In this document: in pieces, positions 17,200 to 25,895 of the stretch | How the letters are laid out: each line of letters starts with the position of its first letter | Position numbering within the stretch: position 1 is the first letter of the stretch | DNA from: WLJO01 sp945889085 | GTDB lineage: Bacteria > Actinomycetota > Acidimicrobiia > Acidimicrobiales > Ilumatobacteraceae | Direction of reading: 5' to 3' | DNA length: 64,000 nucleotides | Assembly: GCA_945889085.1 (NCBI GenBank) | Contig: CAMDBM010000009.1 | Span: 1 to 64,000, forward strand | The notes under the pieces: generated by a model | What the model saw: only the letters and a program-made list of their open reading frames with translations | Databases searched by the model: none | What the model was told of the DNA's origin: nothing | Made by a program: the position numbers and the translations under genes

Positions 17200-17205
17200 T
17201 ACTGT
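17200..17205 (+). promoter_or_regulatory. -10 element for the PAP2 gene
   Basis: TACTGT, 8 nt, GTG at 17214; supports this start over the open frame extending to 17076. Confidence 0.4.
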
Positions 17206-17213
17206 GGTCACTC

Positions 17214-18050
17214 GTGGTCGCCGAGGTTGAGGAACTCTCCCCCACCAAGGCTGCACCGCGCCTGTTCTGGTGGAAAGAAGTGCTGCTGATCGGCGCCTTC
17301 TACATGATCTACACGTTTTCGAGGAACCGCTTCGGCAGCGCCCGGCTGGGTGACAGCAAGCCCACCCAGGCCTTCGACAACGCCCGTTCCCTCATTCGCT
17401 TCGAGCAGGCGCTCGGGCTCTACCACGAGCGCGCGATCCAGCAGTTCTTCCTGTCCTCGCGATGGTTCATCTGGCTCTGGAACGTGTTCTACGGCACCTT
17501 CCACTTCATTGTCACGATCGGCCTCTTCGTGTGGATGTACCTGCGGGCCCGCCCTATGTTCACCAAGTGGCGCAACGCCATCCTCGCCACCACGGCGCTC
17601 GCACTCGTCGGCTTCTCGCTGTTCCCGGTGATGCCGCCCCGGCTGCTCGACAACACCTCCCGGTACGGCGGTGCGGCGATCGAGGCCGAGCGCAACATCG
17701 ACCCCTTCGGCTTCCACGACACCCTCGTTGAGGTTGGCGGGTTGTGGTCGTTCAGCTCGGGCACCATGAGCAAGCTGTCGAACCAGTACGCAGCCATGCC
17801 CAGCCTGCACTGCGCCTGGGCCACGTGGTGCGCACTCGTCGGCTGGCGTCTCACCCGTCGCCGCTGGGCACGCGCACTGCTGGTGATCTACCCATTCCTC
17901 ACGCTGTTCTGCATCGTGGTCACCGGGAACCACTACTGGATCGACGGATTGGGCGGCCTCGCAACGCTCGGGATCGGCTTTGCCATCGGGCACTACTTCG
18001 ACGTCTGGAACGACGCCCGCCTCGCCCGCCGGTCGGCACCGACGGCCTAG
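17214..18050 (+). CDS. PAP2/inositolphosphotransferase-type membrane phosphatase
   Basis: 278 aa. Phosphatase motifs typical of the PAP2_3 (Aur1-like) group are visible: PRLL near residue 143, PSLHCAWATW with the first catalytic His (about residue 195), and GNHYWIDGLGG with the second His and Asp (about 240). About six membrane helices surround them. Members dephosphorylate lipid phosphates or transfer phosphoinositol headgroups at the outer membrane face. The stop overlaps the stop of the convergent SDR gene. Confidence 0.87.
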   Translation: MVAEVEELSPTKAAPRLFWWKEVLLIGAFYMIYTFSRNRFGSARLGDSKPTQAFDNARSLIRFEQALGLYHERAIQQFFLSSRWFIWLWNVFYGTFHFIVTIGLFVWMYLRARPMFTKWRNAILATTALALVGFSLFPVMPPRLLDNTSRYGGAAIEAERNIDPFGFHDTLVEVGGLWSFSSGTMSKLSNQYAAMPSLHCAWATWCALVGWRLTRRRWARALLVIYPFLTLFCIVVTGNHYWIDGLGGLATLGIGFAIGHYFDVWNDARLARRSAPTA

Positions 18051-18826
18051 AAGATGCTGTAGCCACCATCAAGGGTGATGATGTCGCCCGTGTGCCACGA
18101 ACTGGCATCGCTCGTGAGGTACACCGCAATACCTCCGAGGTCCGATGGCTGACCCCAACGACGCATCGGGATCCGCGGGATCACGTTGTCGGCGAACTTC
18201 TTGAGCGCGAACGACGGAGCCGTCATCTCGCTCTCGGTCCAGCCGATCACCAATGAGGTGGCCCGGATCGCGTGCCGCGCGTGCTCCACAGCGATCGCCC
18301 TCATCATCGCGTTGAGGCCCGCCTTGGACGCGCCGTAGTGCTGGCCCTTCTGCTGGCCCTGGAATGCCGACCCGGAGGACGAGAACACGATGGAGCCGCC
18401 AACCCCCTCGCGCTCGAACTGTGCCTTCATCACCCGACAGGCCGCCTGCGCGGTGGAGAACGCCCCGTCGAGGTTCACCCGCATCACCCGTTGCCACTCC
18501 TCCATGGTGAAATCCACGAACGGAATGCCCGCACCCGGCACGCCGGCGTTCACGAAACAGGCATCCAAACGGCCGAGCGCCCCCACGGTCTCGGCCATGG
18601 CCTCGCCCACCGCCTCGTGGTCGCCCACGTCGCAGCGCAGCGTGAACACCCGACGGCCCGTCTGCTCCAACTGGGCCTTGGCTGCGGCGTTCTTCGTTTC
18701 GTTGGTACCCCAGATCGCAATGTCGGCCCCGTGATCGGCAAGGGCCTGGGCGAAACCGAGGCCAACACCCCCGTTACCGCCTGTGATCAGGGCAACCTTG
18801 CCGGTCAGGTTGAAAAGATTGGTCAT
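18047..18826 (-). CDS. Short-chain dehydrogenase/reductase
   Basis: 259 aa classical SDR. Cofactor site GGNGGVGLG (residues about 14-22), NAG in FVNAG (about 88-92), active-site Ser in IVFSSSGSA and YGASKAG (Tyr-x3-Lys), and a C-terminal HTGDIITLDGGYS typical of FabG-like enzymes. It reduces a ketone or oxidises an alcohol with NAD(P)H. The frame extends upstream to 19054 but promoter TATGGT with 8 nt spacing favours 18826. Confidence 0.92.
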   Translation of the reverse strand: MTNLFNLTGKVALITGGNGGVGLGFAQALADHGADIAIWGTNETKNAAAKAQLEQTGRRVFTLRCDVGDHEAVGEAMAETVGALGRLDACFVNAGVPGAGIPFVDFTMEEWQRVMRVNLDGAFSTAQAACRVMKAQFEREGVGGSIVFSSSGSAFQGQQKGQHYGASKAGLNAMMRAIAVEHARHAIRATSLVIGWTESEMTAPSFALKKFADNVIPRIPMRRWGQPSDLGGIAVYLTSDASSWHTGDIITLDGGYSIF

Positions 18827-18834
18827 GGAAGCCG

Positions 18835-18840
18835 ACCATA
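18835..18840 (-). promoter_or_regulatory. -10 element for the SDR gene
   Basis: Minus-strand TATGGT, 8 nt, ATG at 18826. Confidence 0.4.
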
Positions 18841-18874
18841 GTTCGCGAACGGTCAATCGCTCCCGAGCGATAAC

Positions 18875-20839
18875 GTGACCCTCGCTGTGCAGCTGTCGAC
18901 AATCCGTTCGCCCGAAGACCTGAAGACGCTCTCCTACCCGGAACTCGCCGATCTGGCCGGGGAGATCCGTGACTTCGTGGTGCAGGCCGTCAGTGAGACC
19001 GGCGGCCACCTCGGCTCCAACCTCGGCGCCGTGGAGCTCACGCTCGCTCTGCACCGTGTGTTCGAGTCACCCAAGGACGCGATCCTCTGGGACACCGGCC
19101 ATCAGGCGTACGTGCACAAGATCGTCACCGGCCGCCAGGACGACTTCGCCCGCCTCCGTCAGGGCGGCGGCCTCTCGGGCTACCCGAATCGCAACGAGAG
19201 CGAGCACGACTGGATCGAGAACAGCCACGCCTCCACGGTGCTCAGTTACGCGTACGGTCTCGCCGTGGCGCGTGACACTGGGCACGACCCGCGCCGACAC
19301 ATCGTTGCGGTGATCGGCGACGGCTCGATGACCGGCGGCATGGCGTACGAGGCGCTCAACAACCTCGGCCACTCCAAGCGGCGCGTCATCATCGTGCTGA
19401 ACGACAACGGCCGCTCGTACGCGCCCACCATCTCCAACCTCACCGAGGCACGGCCCGCGGACCTCGACCGACCCGAACAGGCCACCCTGCCCGACCGGCT
19501 CACCGAACGACTCGCCCAGGCGTACACGGCCATCCGCATGAACCCGGTGTACGTGCGGCGCCAGCGCCGGTTCGAGCAGCTCGTCCGCGACATCCCGGTG
19601 GTCGGCGGGCAGGCCGAGCGCGGCGTCGAGGCGTTCAAGGCTGCCGTGCGGGAGTTCCTCCAGCCGCCGTCGTTCTTCGAGGCACTCGGTGTGCGCTACA
19701 TCGGGCCAATCGACGGTCACAACATGGCGGAACTGGAGTCCGCGCTCCGCAACGCAGAGGCGCTCTCCGCCGAGGGCCCGATCGTGGTGCACGTGCTCAC
19801 CCAGAAGGGCCGTGGATACTCGCCGGCCGAGCACGACGACGAGAAGCACCTGCACGACGCGCCGGTGTTCGACCCGTACGTGGGGCCGCCCAAGGCCGTG
19901 CCCACGGGCTACACCCAGGCGTTCGCCGAGTCGATCGTGAAGGAGGCAGACGCGGACCCGCGCATCGTCGCCATCACGGCTGCCATGCCGGGGCCCACCG
20001 GCCTGCTGCCGTTCGAGGCCCGCTTCCCGGATCGCTTCTTCGACGTCGGCATCGCCGAACAGCACGCTGTGACGGCGGCAGCAGGGATGGCGATGGGTGG
20101 CCTGCGCCCGTTCGTCGCCGTGTACTCCACCTTCCTGTCGCGTGCATGGGACCAGGTCGTGTACGACGTGGCGCTGCACCGCCTGCCGGTGGTGTTCTGC
20201 CTGGACCGCGCCGGCATCACGGGCGACGACGGCCCGAGCCACCACGGCATCTATGACATGGCGCTGCTCTGCAAGGTGCCCGGCATGCGGGTGCTCGCAC
20301 CGTCGTCCGCCCAGGACCTGCAGCAGATGCTCCACGACGCCATCGAACTGGCCGACGATGGACCGGTGATGATCCGCTACCCGAAGGGTGCTGCCCGTCA
20401 GGTGTCGGAGCACGAAGTCGGCATGGGTCTCCACGCCCGGCGCTCGCGAGAGGGTGGCCCCGAGTTGTGCATCCTCGCGGTCGGCAAGGTGCTCGCCGCC
20501 GCGGAGCGTGCCGCCGACGCGCTCGCCGCCGAGGGGGTACGCGCAACCGTATGGGACGTGCGCAGTTGCGCGCCGCTCGACGAGGACATGCTGGACGACG
20601 CGTTCCTGCACCGTGTCGTGATCACCGCAGAGGACGGCATCCGCGAAGGTGGCGTCGGCATGTCCATCGCCGACTTGCTGTCCGCCCGCGGCACCCCCGG
20701 CTCGGCCAGGCCGTACGTCGAGGTACTCGGTGTGCCGACGGAGTTCGTCCCGCAGGCCAAGCCCGATGTCATCCTCCGACAGGTCGGGCTCGACGCCGAG
20801 GGCATCGCCTCCACCGCGCGCCGGCTCCTCGTACGCTGA
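18875..20839 (+). CDS. dxs: 1-deoxy-D-xylulose-5-phosphate synthase
   Basis: 654 aa with GTG start. First enzyme of the MEP isoprenoid pathway: joins pyruvate and glyceraldehyde 3-phosphate using thiamine diphosphate. ETGGHLGSNLGAVELT and DTGHQAYVHKIVTGR are strongly conserved, and the ThDP motif begins GDGSMTGGMAYEALNN (about residues 150-165). The transketolase core (DVGIAEQHAVTAAAGMA, about 390) and C-terminal domain are complete. Divergent from the SDR gene by 48 bp. It is one of the thiamine-dependent enzymes served by the thi operon further on. Confidence 0.97.
   Translation: MTLAVQLSTIRSPEDLKTLSYPELADLAGEIRDFVVQAVSETGGHLGSNLGAVELTLALHRVFESPKDAILWDTGHQAYVHKIVTGRQDDFARLRQGGGLSGYPNRNESEHDWIENSHASTVLSYAYGLAVARDTGHDPRRHIVAVIGDGSMTGGMAYEALNNLGHSKRRVIIVLNDNGRSYAPTISNLTEARPADLDRPEQATLPDRLTERLAQAYTAIRMNPVYVRRQRRFEQLVRDIPVVGGQAERGVEAFKAAVREFLQPPSFFEALGVRYIGPIDGHNMAELESALRNAEALSAEGPIVVHVLTQKGRGYSPAEHDDEKHLHDAPVFDPYVGPPKAVPTGYTQAFAESIVKEADADPRIVAITAAMPGPTGLLPFEARFPDRFFDVGIAEQHAVTAAAGMAMGGLRPFVAVYSTFLSRAWDQVVYDVALHRLPVVFCLDRAGITGDDGPSHHGIYDMALLCKVPGMRVLAPSSAQDLQQMLHDAIELADDGPVMIRYPKGAARQVSEHEVGMGLHARRSREGGPELCILAVGKVLAAAERAADALAAEGVRATVWDVRSCAPLDEDMLDDAFLHRVVITAEDGIREGGVGMSIADLLSARGTPGSARPYVEVLGVPTEFVPQAKPDVILRQVGLDAEGIASTARRLLVR
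20832..20837 (+). promoter_or_regulatory. -10 element inside the dxs 3' end
   Basis: TACGCT, 7 nt, GTG at 20845. It lies over the last codons of dxs, so the phosphatase gene may have its own leaderless transcript. Confidence 0.4.
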
Positions 20840-20844
20840 GTTCC

Positions 20845-21639
20845 GTGCCCGTCGAACCGCTCCCCGACCTGCAGCCGGAGCTGGAACTGGCCCTCGAGCT
20901 CGCAGACGTGGCCGACGTCCTCACGCTGCCGATCTACGAATCACGTGCGTTCTCTGTCGACTGGAAGTCGAATCGCACCGAGGTCACCGAGGCCGACCGC
21001 AACGCAGAGTCCGCTATCTCCGGATGCCTCGCCGTCGCCCGCCCGCACCACGCCGTGTTCGGCGAGGAGCATGGGCTTCGTGGCGATGCAGAGAACGAGT
21101 GGCGTTGGGTGGTTGACCCCATCGATGGCACCTCGAACTTCGTGCGCGGCATCCCGGTGTGGGCCTCGCTCATCTCGCTGGTGCACCGAGACTTCGGCCC
21201 CGTAGTAGGCGTGGTGTCTGCACCTGCGCTTGGCCGCCGATGGCACGGTGCTGTGGGCATCGGCGCCTTCGTGGGGGGCCACCGCCTACAGGTCTCGACC
21301 ACCGACTCCCTCGCCGATGCTCAGGTGAGCGTCACCTTCAACAAGGGCTGGGACGAAGGCGGCCTTACCCCAAACCTCGTGTCGCTCCAGCAGGCCTCAT
21401 ACCGCCCACGCGGGTTCGGCGACTTCTGGCAGCACATGCTCGTTGCCGAAGGTGCGCTCGACGTGGCCGTCGACGCAATCGGGCTACAGCCGTACGACAT
21501 TGCGGCGGTCAAGGTCATCGTGGAGCAGGCCGGCGGCGTGCTCACCGATCGCCTTGGGGTGAACACCTACCTGAGCAACAGTGCGGTGTCGAGCAACGGC
21601 CGGCTCCACCACACCGTGATCGAGCACCTCAACCGCTGA
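20845..21639 (+). CDS. Inositol-monophosphatase-family phosphatase (HisN-like)
   Basis: 264 aa. The metal sites are in order: VTEADRNAE (about residue 50), GEEHG (about 74), and VVDPIDGTSNFVRGIP (about 91-106), and a late QPYDIAAVKVIVEQAGG closes the fold. It hydrolyses a phosphate monoester with Mg. In Actinobacteria many proteins of this type are histidinol-phosphate phosphatases or sulfur-assimilation phosphatases, and the sequence alone does not decide. It starts 5 bp after dxs. Confidence 0.88.
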   Translation: MPVEPLPDLQPELELALELADVADVLTLPIYESRAFSVDWKSNRTEVTEADRNAESAISGCLAVARPHHAVFGEEHGLRGDAENEWRWVVDPIDGTSNFVRGIPVWASLISLVHRDFGPVVGVVSAPALGRRWHGAVGIGAFVGGHRLQVSTTDSLADAQVSVTFNKGWDEGGLTPNLVSLQQASYRPRGFGDFWQHMLVAEGALDVAVDAIGLQPYDIAAVKVIVEQAGGVLTDRLGVNTYLSNSAVSSNGRLHHTVIEHLNR

Positions 21640-21645
21640 CGCTTG

Positions 21646-22359
21646 TTACTCGGTGAGGTCGGCCGTGGCGAGACCGAAACGCGAAAGCAGCGGTGCGTAC
21701 GGCGCCACCACGGCTGAGTCCACCACCGGCACACCGTTCACCGCCCACTGCAGCGCCGTCACCTGCGCCATGCTGCGCCGACCGAACGCCACACGGGTGT
21801 ATTCCCATTCGTCCACGGTGAGCGTGACCGGCGCGTCGTGCGCACCGAACCGGCCGATTGGCGTTACCAGAGCCATCGGCGCGAGCCCCGCCTTGGCGAC
21901 GCGGTCGGGGATGCGCCCGGCAAGGATGTTGATCGCCCACGCGTAGAACGGACCGGTCCGTTCCCCCGGAACACCGAGTGCTCCACGCAGGTCCTGTTCG
22001 TGTGCATGAGCGTCCATCACGAGTGGAACGCTGAACGGTCCGGCCGTGCCCGCGCGCAGCAGTACCTCCACCTCGCGCGACTCCGCAGCCCACTGCTCGA
22101 ACAGTTCCGGGAGCGACACGTCGCCCCAGCGCTTGATCTGCGCGGCCGTCCACGCCTCGCCGGGCGAACCCTCGAGGTTCCCGGCGGCAACATCGGCCAG
22201 CACGCCGCGCAGGTGCGCTATCAGCAGGGGCACGCTCCACGCTGGCGTCGCGGGTACGACGCGGTTTGCTACCGCGTCCATACCTGCGGCCGAGACCAGT
22301 CCAGAAATGCGTGATCTCGCCGAGGCATACGCCCCGGCGAGATCGAAGTCTTCGCTCAA
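21646..22359 (-). CDS. Maleylpyruvate isomerase N-domain (DinB-like, mycothiol-type) protein
   Basis: 237 aa if the TTG at 22359 starts it, which places the start 7 bp after the thiolase stop; an ATG inside gives a shorter form. TPAWSVPLLIAHLRGVLADV and MDAHAHEQDLRGAL supply the His ligands of the DinB/mycothiol-transferase metal site, and FGRRSMAQVTALQW is typical of the TIGR03083 family. Such proteins are thiol S-transferases or isomerases using mycothiol. Last gene of an apparent three-gene acyl-CoA operon. Confidence 0.75.
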   Translation of the reverse strand: MSEDFDLAGAYASARSRISGLVSAAGMDAVANRVVPATPAWSVPLLIAHLRGVLADVAAGNLEGSPGEAWTAAQIKRWGDVSLPELFEQWAAESREVEVLLRAGTAGPFSVPLVMDAHAHEQDLRGALGVPGERTGPFYAWAINILAGRIPDRVAKAGLAPMALVTPIGRFGAHDAPVTLTVDEWEYTRVAFGRRSMAQVTALQWAVNGVPVVDSAVVAPYAPLLSRFGLATADLTE

Positions 22360-22366
22360 GTCCGGC

Positions 22367-23563
22367 TCAGTCGAGTTCGGAGCCAACAACGCTGACGAAC
22401 GACACGCAGGCACCCGGTGCACCACCGAGGTTGTGCGTGAGCGCCTTCGTCTTGCCCTGGCCGATCGATGCGATCTGTCGGGGGCCGGCCTCGCCGCGCA
22501 ACTGCGTCCAGCACTCGAAAAGCATCCGCAGACCGCTGGCACCGATCGGGTGACCGAACGACTTCAGGCCGCCGTCGGGGTTCACCGGAAGCTCACCATC
22601 GAGGTCGAACGTGCCGTCGAGCACGTCCTTCCAGCCGTAGCCACGCTCGGAGAACCCGAGGTCCTCCATGAGCACGAGCTCGGTGGGCGTGAAGCAGTCG
22701 TGCACCTCTGCCATCGCGAGCTCCGCACGCGGGTTGGTGATGCCGGCCTGCTTGTACGCGTCCACGGCGCTGTGCACCACCTCGTCGAAGGAGGTGTAGT
22801 CGTACGAAGGGTCGATGGGGCCGTCTGCGGGGCCGGCAACGAACGAAAGCGCCTTCACGTACAGCGGCTTGGACGTGTACTTGTGGGCATCCTCGACACG
22901 CACGATGATCGCGGCGGCCGAGCCGTCGGACACGCCAGAGCAGTCGAAAATGCCGAGCTGTCCGGCGATGATCGGGCTGCACGCGATGGTCTCCTTGGAG
23001 ACCTCCTTCTTGAACTGTGCACGCGGGTTGAGCGCACCGTTGCGGTGGTTCTTCCAGGCGATGCGCGTGAGCACATCCTTCAACTCCGCCGGGTCCACGC
23101 CGTACTTGTTGGCGTACGCAGGGGCGAGAAACGAGAAGCTTGCCGGTGCGGTGACCGTGAGCGCGGAGCCATCGTCTGCGGGGGAAGCCACCACGAGCCC
23201 GGAGTAGCCGGAGTCCTTCAGCTTCTCCACGCCGATCGCCATCACCACGTCGTACGCGCCGGAAGCGACGGCGTAGCAGGCGTTGCGGAACGCCTCGCTG
23301 CCCGTGGCGCAGTAGTTCTCCACGTGCGTCACCGGCTTGTGCTGGATCTTCAGCGGGCGCGAAAGCGTGAGGCCCGACAGGCCCGAGCCCATCGTGCCGA
23401 GCCAGAACGCGTCGATGTCGTCGAGCTTCACGCCTGCGTTCTGCAGCGCGGCGGACGAGGACTCAACGAGCAGGTCGTCGGTGGACTTGTCCCAGTGCTC
23501 GCCAAAGTTGGTGCAGCCCATCCCGATGATGGCCACTTTGTCTCGGATTCCGTGTGATGCCAT
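22367..23563 (-). CDS. Thiolase-family acyltransferase (SCP-x/lipid-transfer type)
   Basis: 398 aa. First catalytic Cys in ENYCATGSEAFRNAC (about residue 86), general-base His in FGHPIGASGLR (about 340), and a C-terminal NLGGAPGACVSF. It resembles the SCP2-thiolase proteins that actinobacteria pair with a DUF35/OB-fold protein in fatty acid or steroid side-chain degradation. AAGGAGAT precedes the ATG at good distance. It is coupled to the HMG-CoA-synthase-like gene through a tiny ORF. Confidence 0.9.
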   Translation of the reverse strand: MASHGIRDKVAIIGMGCTNFGEHWDKSTDDLLVESSSAALQNAGVKLDDIDAFWLGTMGSGLSGLTLSRPLKIQHKPVTHVENYCATGSEAFRNACYAVASGAYDVVMAIGVEKLKDSGYSGLVVASPADDGSALTVTAPASFSFLAPAYANKYGVDPAELKDVLTRIAWKNHRNGALNPRAQFKKEVSKETIACSPIIAGQLGIFDCSGVSDGSAAAIIVRVEDAHKYTSKPLYVKALSFVAGPADGPIDPSYDYTSFDEVVHSAVDAYKQAGITNPRAELAMAEVHDCFTPTELVLMEDLGFSERGYGWKDVLDGTFDLDGELPVNPDGGLKSFGHPIGASGLRMLFECWTQLRGEAGPRQIASIGQGKTKALTHNLGGAPGACVSFVSVVGSELD

Positions 23564-23564
23564 G

Positions 23565-23654
23565 TCAGATCTCCTTGCTGGTTTCGGTGGCCGGGGCGAC
23601 GCCCTGGGTCGAGGTGTACGTGCGGGTGTTGTTGGTGCTCGTGTTGCTCATCAT
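23565..23654 (-). CDS. Possible 29-aa Thr/Ser-rich ORF between thiolase and its partner
   Basis: The ATG overlaps the stop of the upstream gene (ATGA), and the TGA sits 1 bp before the thiolase ATG. The product (MMSNTSTNNTRTYTSTQG, then VAPATETSKEI) is Thr/Ser/Asn-rich with no hydrophobic segment. The thiolase ribosome binding site lies in its last codons. It may be a real small protein, a coupling ORF, or chance. No homology can be judged at this length. Confidence 0.3.
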   Translation of the reverse strand: MMSNTSTNNTRTYTSTQGVAPATETSKEI

Positions 23655-25060
23655 GCCCCACCGCGGATGGGTCGGGCTTTCCAGAAGTAGTTGTGTACGC
23701 CGTCTTGGGTGAACAGGCGTCGGAAGGACATCTCCACCCGGTCGCCGATCTTCACCTTGTCCGGGTCCACGTCGGTCAGTTCACACTGGAAGCGACCGCC
23801 CCCGTCGAAGTCGATGACGGCGGCAACGACCGGCGGGCTGAGGCTGAAGGCCAGGCGGTCCACGGTGTAGGTGGCGATGGTGGCCCGCACATCCGCCATG
23901 CGGATGGGCTCCATCTGGTCGATCGCGCCCGTGCCGAAACTGACCCGTGAGGGCGGCAGGTGCACGAAACCGGTTTCGTCCTTGCTGCCGAAGAAGCCGA
24001 ACTTCCATTTGTTGCGGCGCAGGCTGGGCGGGCCGGCGGGGCGGTCCGGCTCGGGACGGCGCGGTGGCTCACGGTGCAAGAACCCACGCCATGTGAGGAA
24101 CGAGGCATAGGTGAGGTCGTCGCGGGTGTTGGCGATCTGCTGGGCGACCGTGTTCGTCTGGCGGGCACGGAAGGCGAGCAGCTCGTCGGTGGTGCGCAGC
24201 AGCCACACGTTGCACCCGTCGGCAAGCAGCACCACTGCGATGGTCTGGCCGGGCTGGGCACGGTCGAGCACGTCGCACAGGTTCACCATCGCCTGGGCGG
24301 TGCCGGCGTTCCCGATCACGGTGGAGAGGTCGTCGGCGACTGCCTCGGGGCGCACGCCGACCGCCTTGGCAACCGCCTTGGCCGCACGGCCGTGGAGACC
24401 GCTCACGATCACGTGGTCGAACTGGTCGGGGGTCATCCCGGCCCCGGCGCATGCACGCTTGAACGCCTCCTGGGCGAGCGGAACGTAGGCGAACTCGCCG
24501 AAGCGCTCCTCCCACAGGTGCGACGAAACGTCGCCCGGTTCGCGCCAGCGGTCGAGGAACTCTGCGGTCACACCGGCGCCGCCGAAGTCCTGACAGATCA
24601 CGTTGCCCTCACCGAAGCAGATCGCTGCAGCGGCATCGCCGCCGTTCGCTTCGTCGCCACCGCCGGGCAGGCCGACACGCACGTCGGACACGAACGCCAT
24701 CTGCGGGCCGCGGGCGCTAGCGCCCATGAGCGCTGCCACCTGCGAGCGCACCGAACCGTTCACGTCGTACGCGCCGGCGCCGTCGGGCAGCGCGAGCGCG
24801 GCATGGATGGCGGTGGCGTTGGTCTTGTCGAGATAGGCGGGTGTTGCTGTGGCGAACCACACGTTGTCTGGCGAGTACCCCTGCGGTGCGTTGGCGAGGG
24901 CTACACGCCCAGCCTCCACGGCGATCGACGTGGTGTCCTCGTCATAACTGGCTACCGACCGCGTGCCCCTACCGCCGCCACTGCCGAGCGCCGAGGTGAT
25001 GGCGCTGCGCTGCAGGCGCCAGTACGGGATGTAGGCGCCATAACTCACGATTCCGGACAT
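23651..25060 (-). CDS. HMG-CoA synthase-like protein fused to a DUF35 OB-fold domain
   Basis: 469 aa. The N-terminal 320 residues follow the KAS III/HMGCS fold (GIVSYGAYIPYWRL, IAVEAGRVAL, VSGLHGRAAKAVAKAVGV, IGNAGTAQAMVNL). At the nucleophile position I read AYDVNGSVRSQVAAL with no cysteine, so it may not make an acyl-enzyme. The last 110 residues are an OB-fold (CELTDVDPDKVKIGDRVEM). Such fusions partner with SCP-x thiolases, and the thiolase gene follows directly. Probably a structural or substrate-handling subunit (inference). Confidence 0.85.
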   Translation of the reverse strand: MSGIVSYGAYIPYWRLQRSAITSALGSGGGRGTRSVASYDEDTTSIAVEAGRVALANAPQGYSPDNVWFATATPAYLDKTNATAIHAALALPDGAGAYDVNGSVRSQVAALMGASARGPQMAFVSDVRVGLPGGGDEANGGDAAAAICFGEGNVICQDFGGAGVTAEFLDRWREPGDVSSHLWEERFGEFAYVPLAQEAFKRACAGAGMTPDQFDHVIVSGLHGRAAKAVAKAVGVRPEAVADDLSTVIGNAGTAQAMVNLCDVLDRAQPGQTIAVVLLADGCNVWLLRTTDELLAFRARQTNTVAQQIANTRDDLTYASFLTWRGFLHREPPRRPEPDRPAGPPSLRRNKWKFGFFGSKDETGFVHLPPSRVSFGTGAIDQMEPIRMADVRATIATYTVDRLAFSLSPPVVAAVIDFDGGGRFQCELTDVDPDKVKIGDRVEMSFRRLFTQDGVHNYFWKARPIRGGA

Positions 25061-25140
25061 CTCAAACCTCTTCCACGACGAGCTCAGTACGAGCCCGACC
25101 GTAGTTCCCTGACCCCCGTCAGGAAGAGCCGAGCCCCCGG

Positions 25141-25809
25141 TCAGGAATAGTACGGGTTCTCGCCGGTGGCGTGGTCCGTCACGTCAACCACCTTGGTGAT
25201 GCTGGCCAGCTGCTCCACGAGGCTGCGCTGGACGCCTTCCATCATGGTGGTGCGGCTCATCGAGCAACCGTGGCAGCCGCCACCCATGCGCATGTAGGCG
25301 GCGCCGTCGCCGTCGTGTCCGACGAACTCCACGAACCCGCCGTGGGCGGACAGGGCCGGGTTGATCTCGGTGGCCACGAGGGCCTCGATCTCTGCCGACA
25401 GGGCGTCGCCGTGGGTGAGCCCCTCGATCCGCACGGCTGCGGGCTTGTTCGGGTTCCGGATGATCAGCCCGGTGGACTCTGCGTAGTCAAGAACGGCGCC
25501 CTGCAGTTTGTCCACGTCACGGCCCGGCACGATGACCTTGAGCCCGTTGTGGGTGCGCACCTCGTCGGTGAAGGCCGCTTTGGTGAACTCGTCGAACGAC
25601 AGGTCGTACTGGAAGGTGTCGCCGCCGTCACCCGTGACCTCGAGGCGCAGACCGAGTCGCTCGGCGTCGTCCTCGTCGGAGCGCAACGACAACAACTTGT
25701 CGTGGGCGACCTCGGTGATCTCGATGATCGGCAGGGATGCAGGCACGGACGGAGCCAAAGGGGACTGGATACCGGCGGCGAGCGGGGAGATGGAACCGAG
25801 TGTGGTCAC
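25141..25809 (-). CDS. NfuA-like Fe-S cluster carrier (A-type-like N-domain plus NifU C-domain)
   Basis: 222 aa. The C-terminal NifU domain carries the cluster-binding pair CHGC in GGGCHGCSMSRTTMMEG (about residue 180). The N-terminal 110 residues (EITEVAHDKLLSL, later LGLRLEVTGDGGDTFQYDL) resemble the HesB/IscA fold without its cysteines, the arrangement found in E. coli NfuA. It delivers [4Fe-4S] clusters to apo-proteins. GTG start fixed by a TAGTCT box 7 nt upstream. Monocistronic. Confidence 0.87.
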   Translation of the reverse strand: MTTLGSISPLAAGIQSPLAPSVPASLPIIEITEVAHDKLLSLRSDEDDAERLGLRLEVTGDGGDTFQYDLSFDEFTKAAFTDEVRTHNGLKVIVPGRDVDKLQGAVLDYAESTGLIIRNPNKPAAVRIEGLTHGDALSAEIEALVATEINPALSAHGGFVEFVGHDGDGAAYMRMGGGCHGCSMSRTTMMEGVQRSLVEQLASITKVVDVTDHATGENPYYS

Positions 25810-25816
25810 GGGGCTC

Positions 25817-25822
25817 AGACTA
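25817..25822 (-). promoter_or_regulatory. -10 element for the NfuA-like gene
   Basis: Minus-strand TAGTCT, 7 nt, GTG at 25809. Confidence 0.5.
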
Positions 25823-25895
25823 CCGACCGTGTTGTCCGCCTCTCCGGTTTCCGGCCGGGTTTACCCGGGGATGGACGAAGAAATCCGTCGGTGGA

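Noticed and set aside
19067..20611. 514-codon frame antisense to dxs
   Set aside because: High GC at third positions produces long antisense frames; content is Arg/His/Val-rich and matches no fold, while dxs on the other strand is certain.
22046..23557. 503-codon frame antisense to the thiolase
   Set aside because: Same shadow effect; the thiolase has all its motifs.
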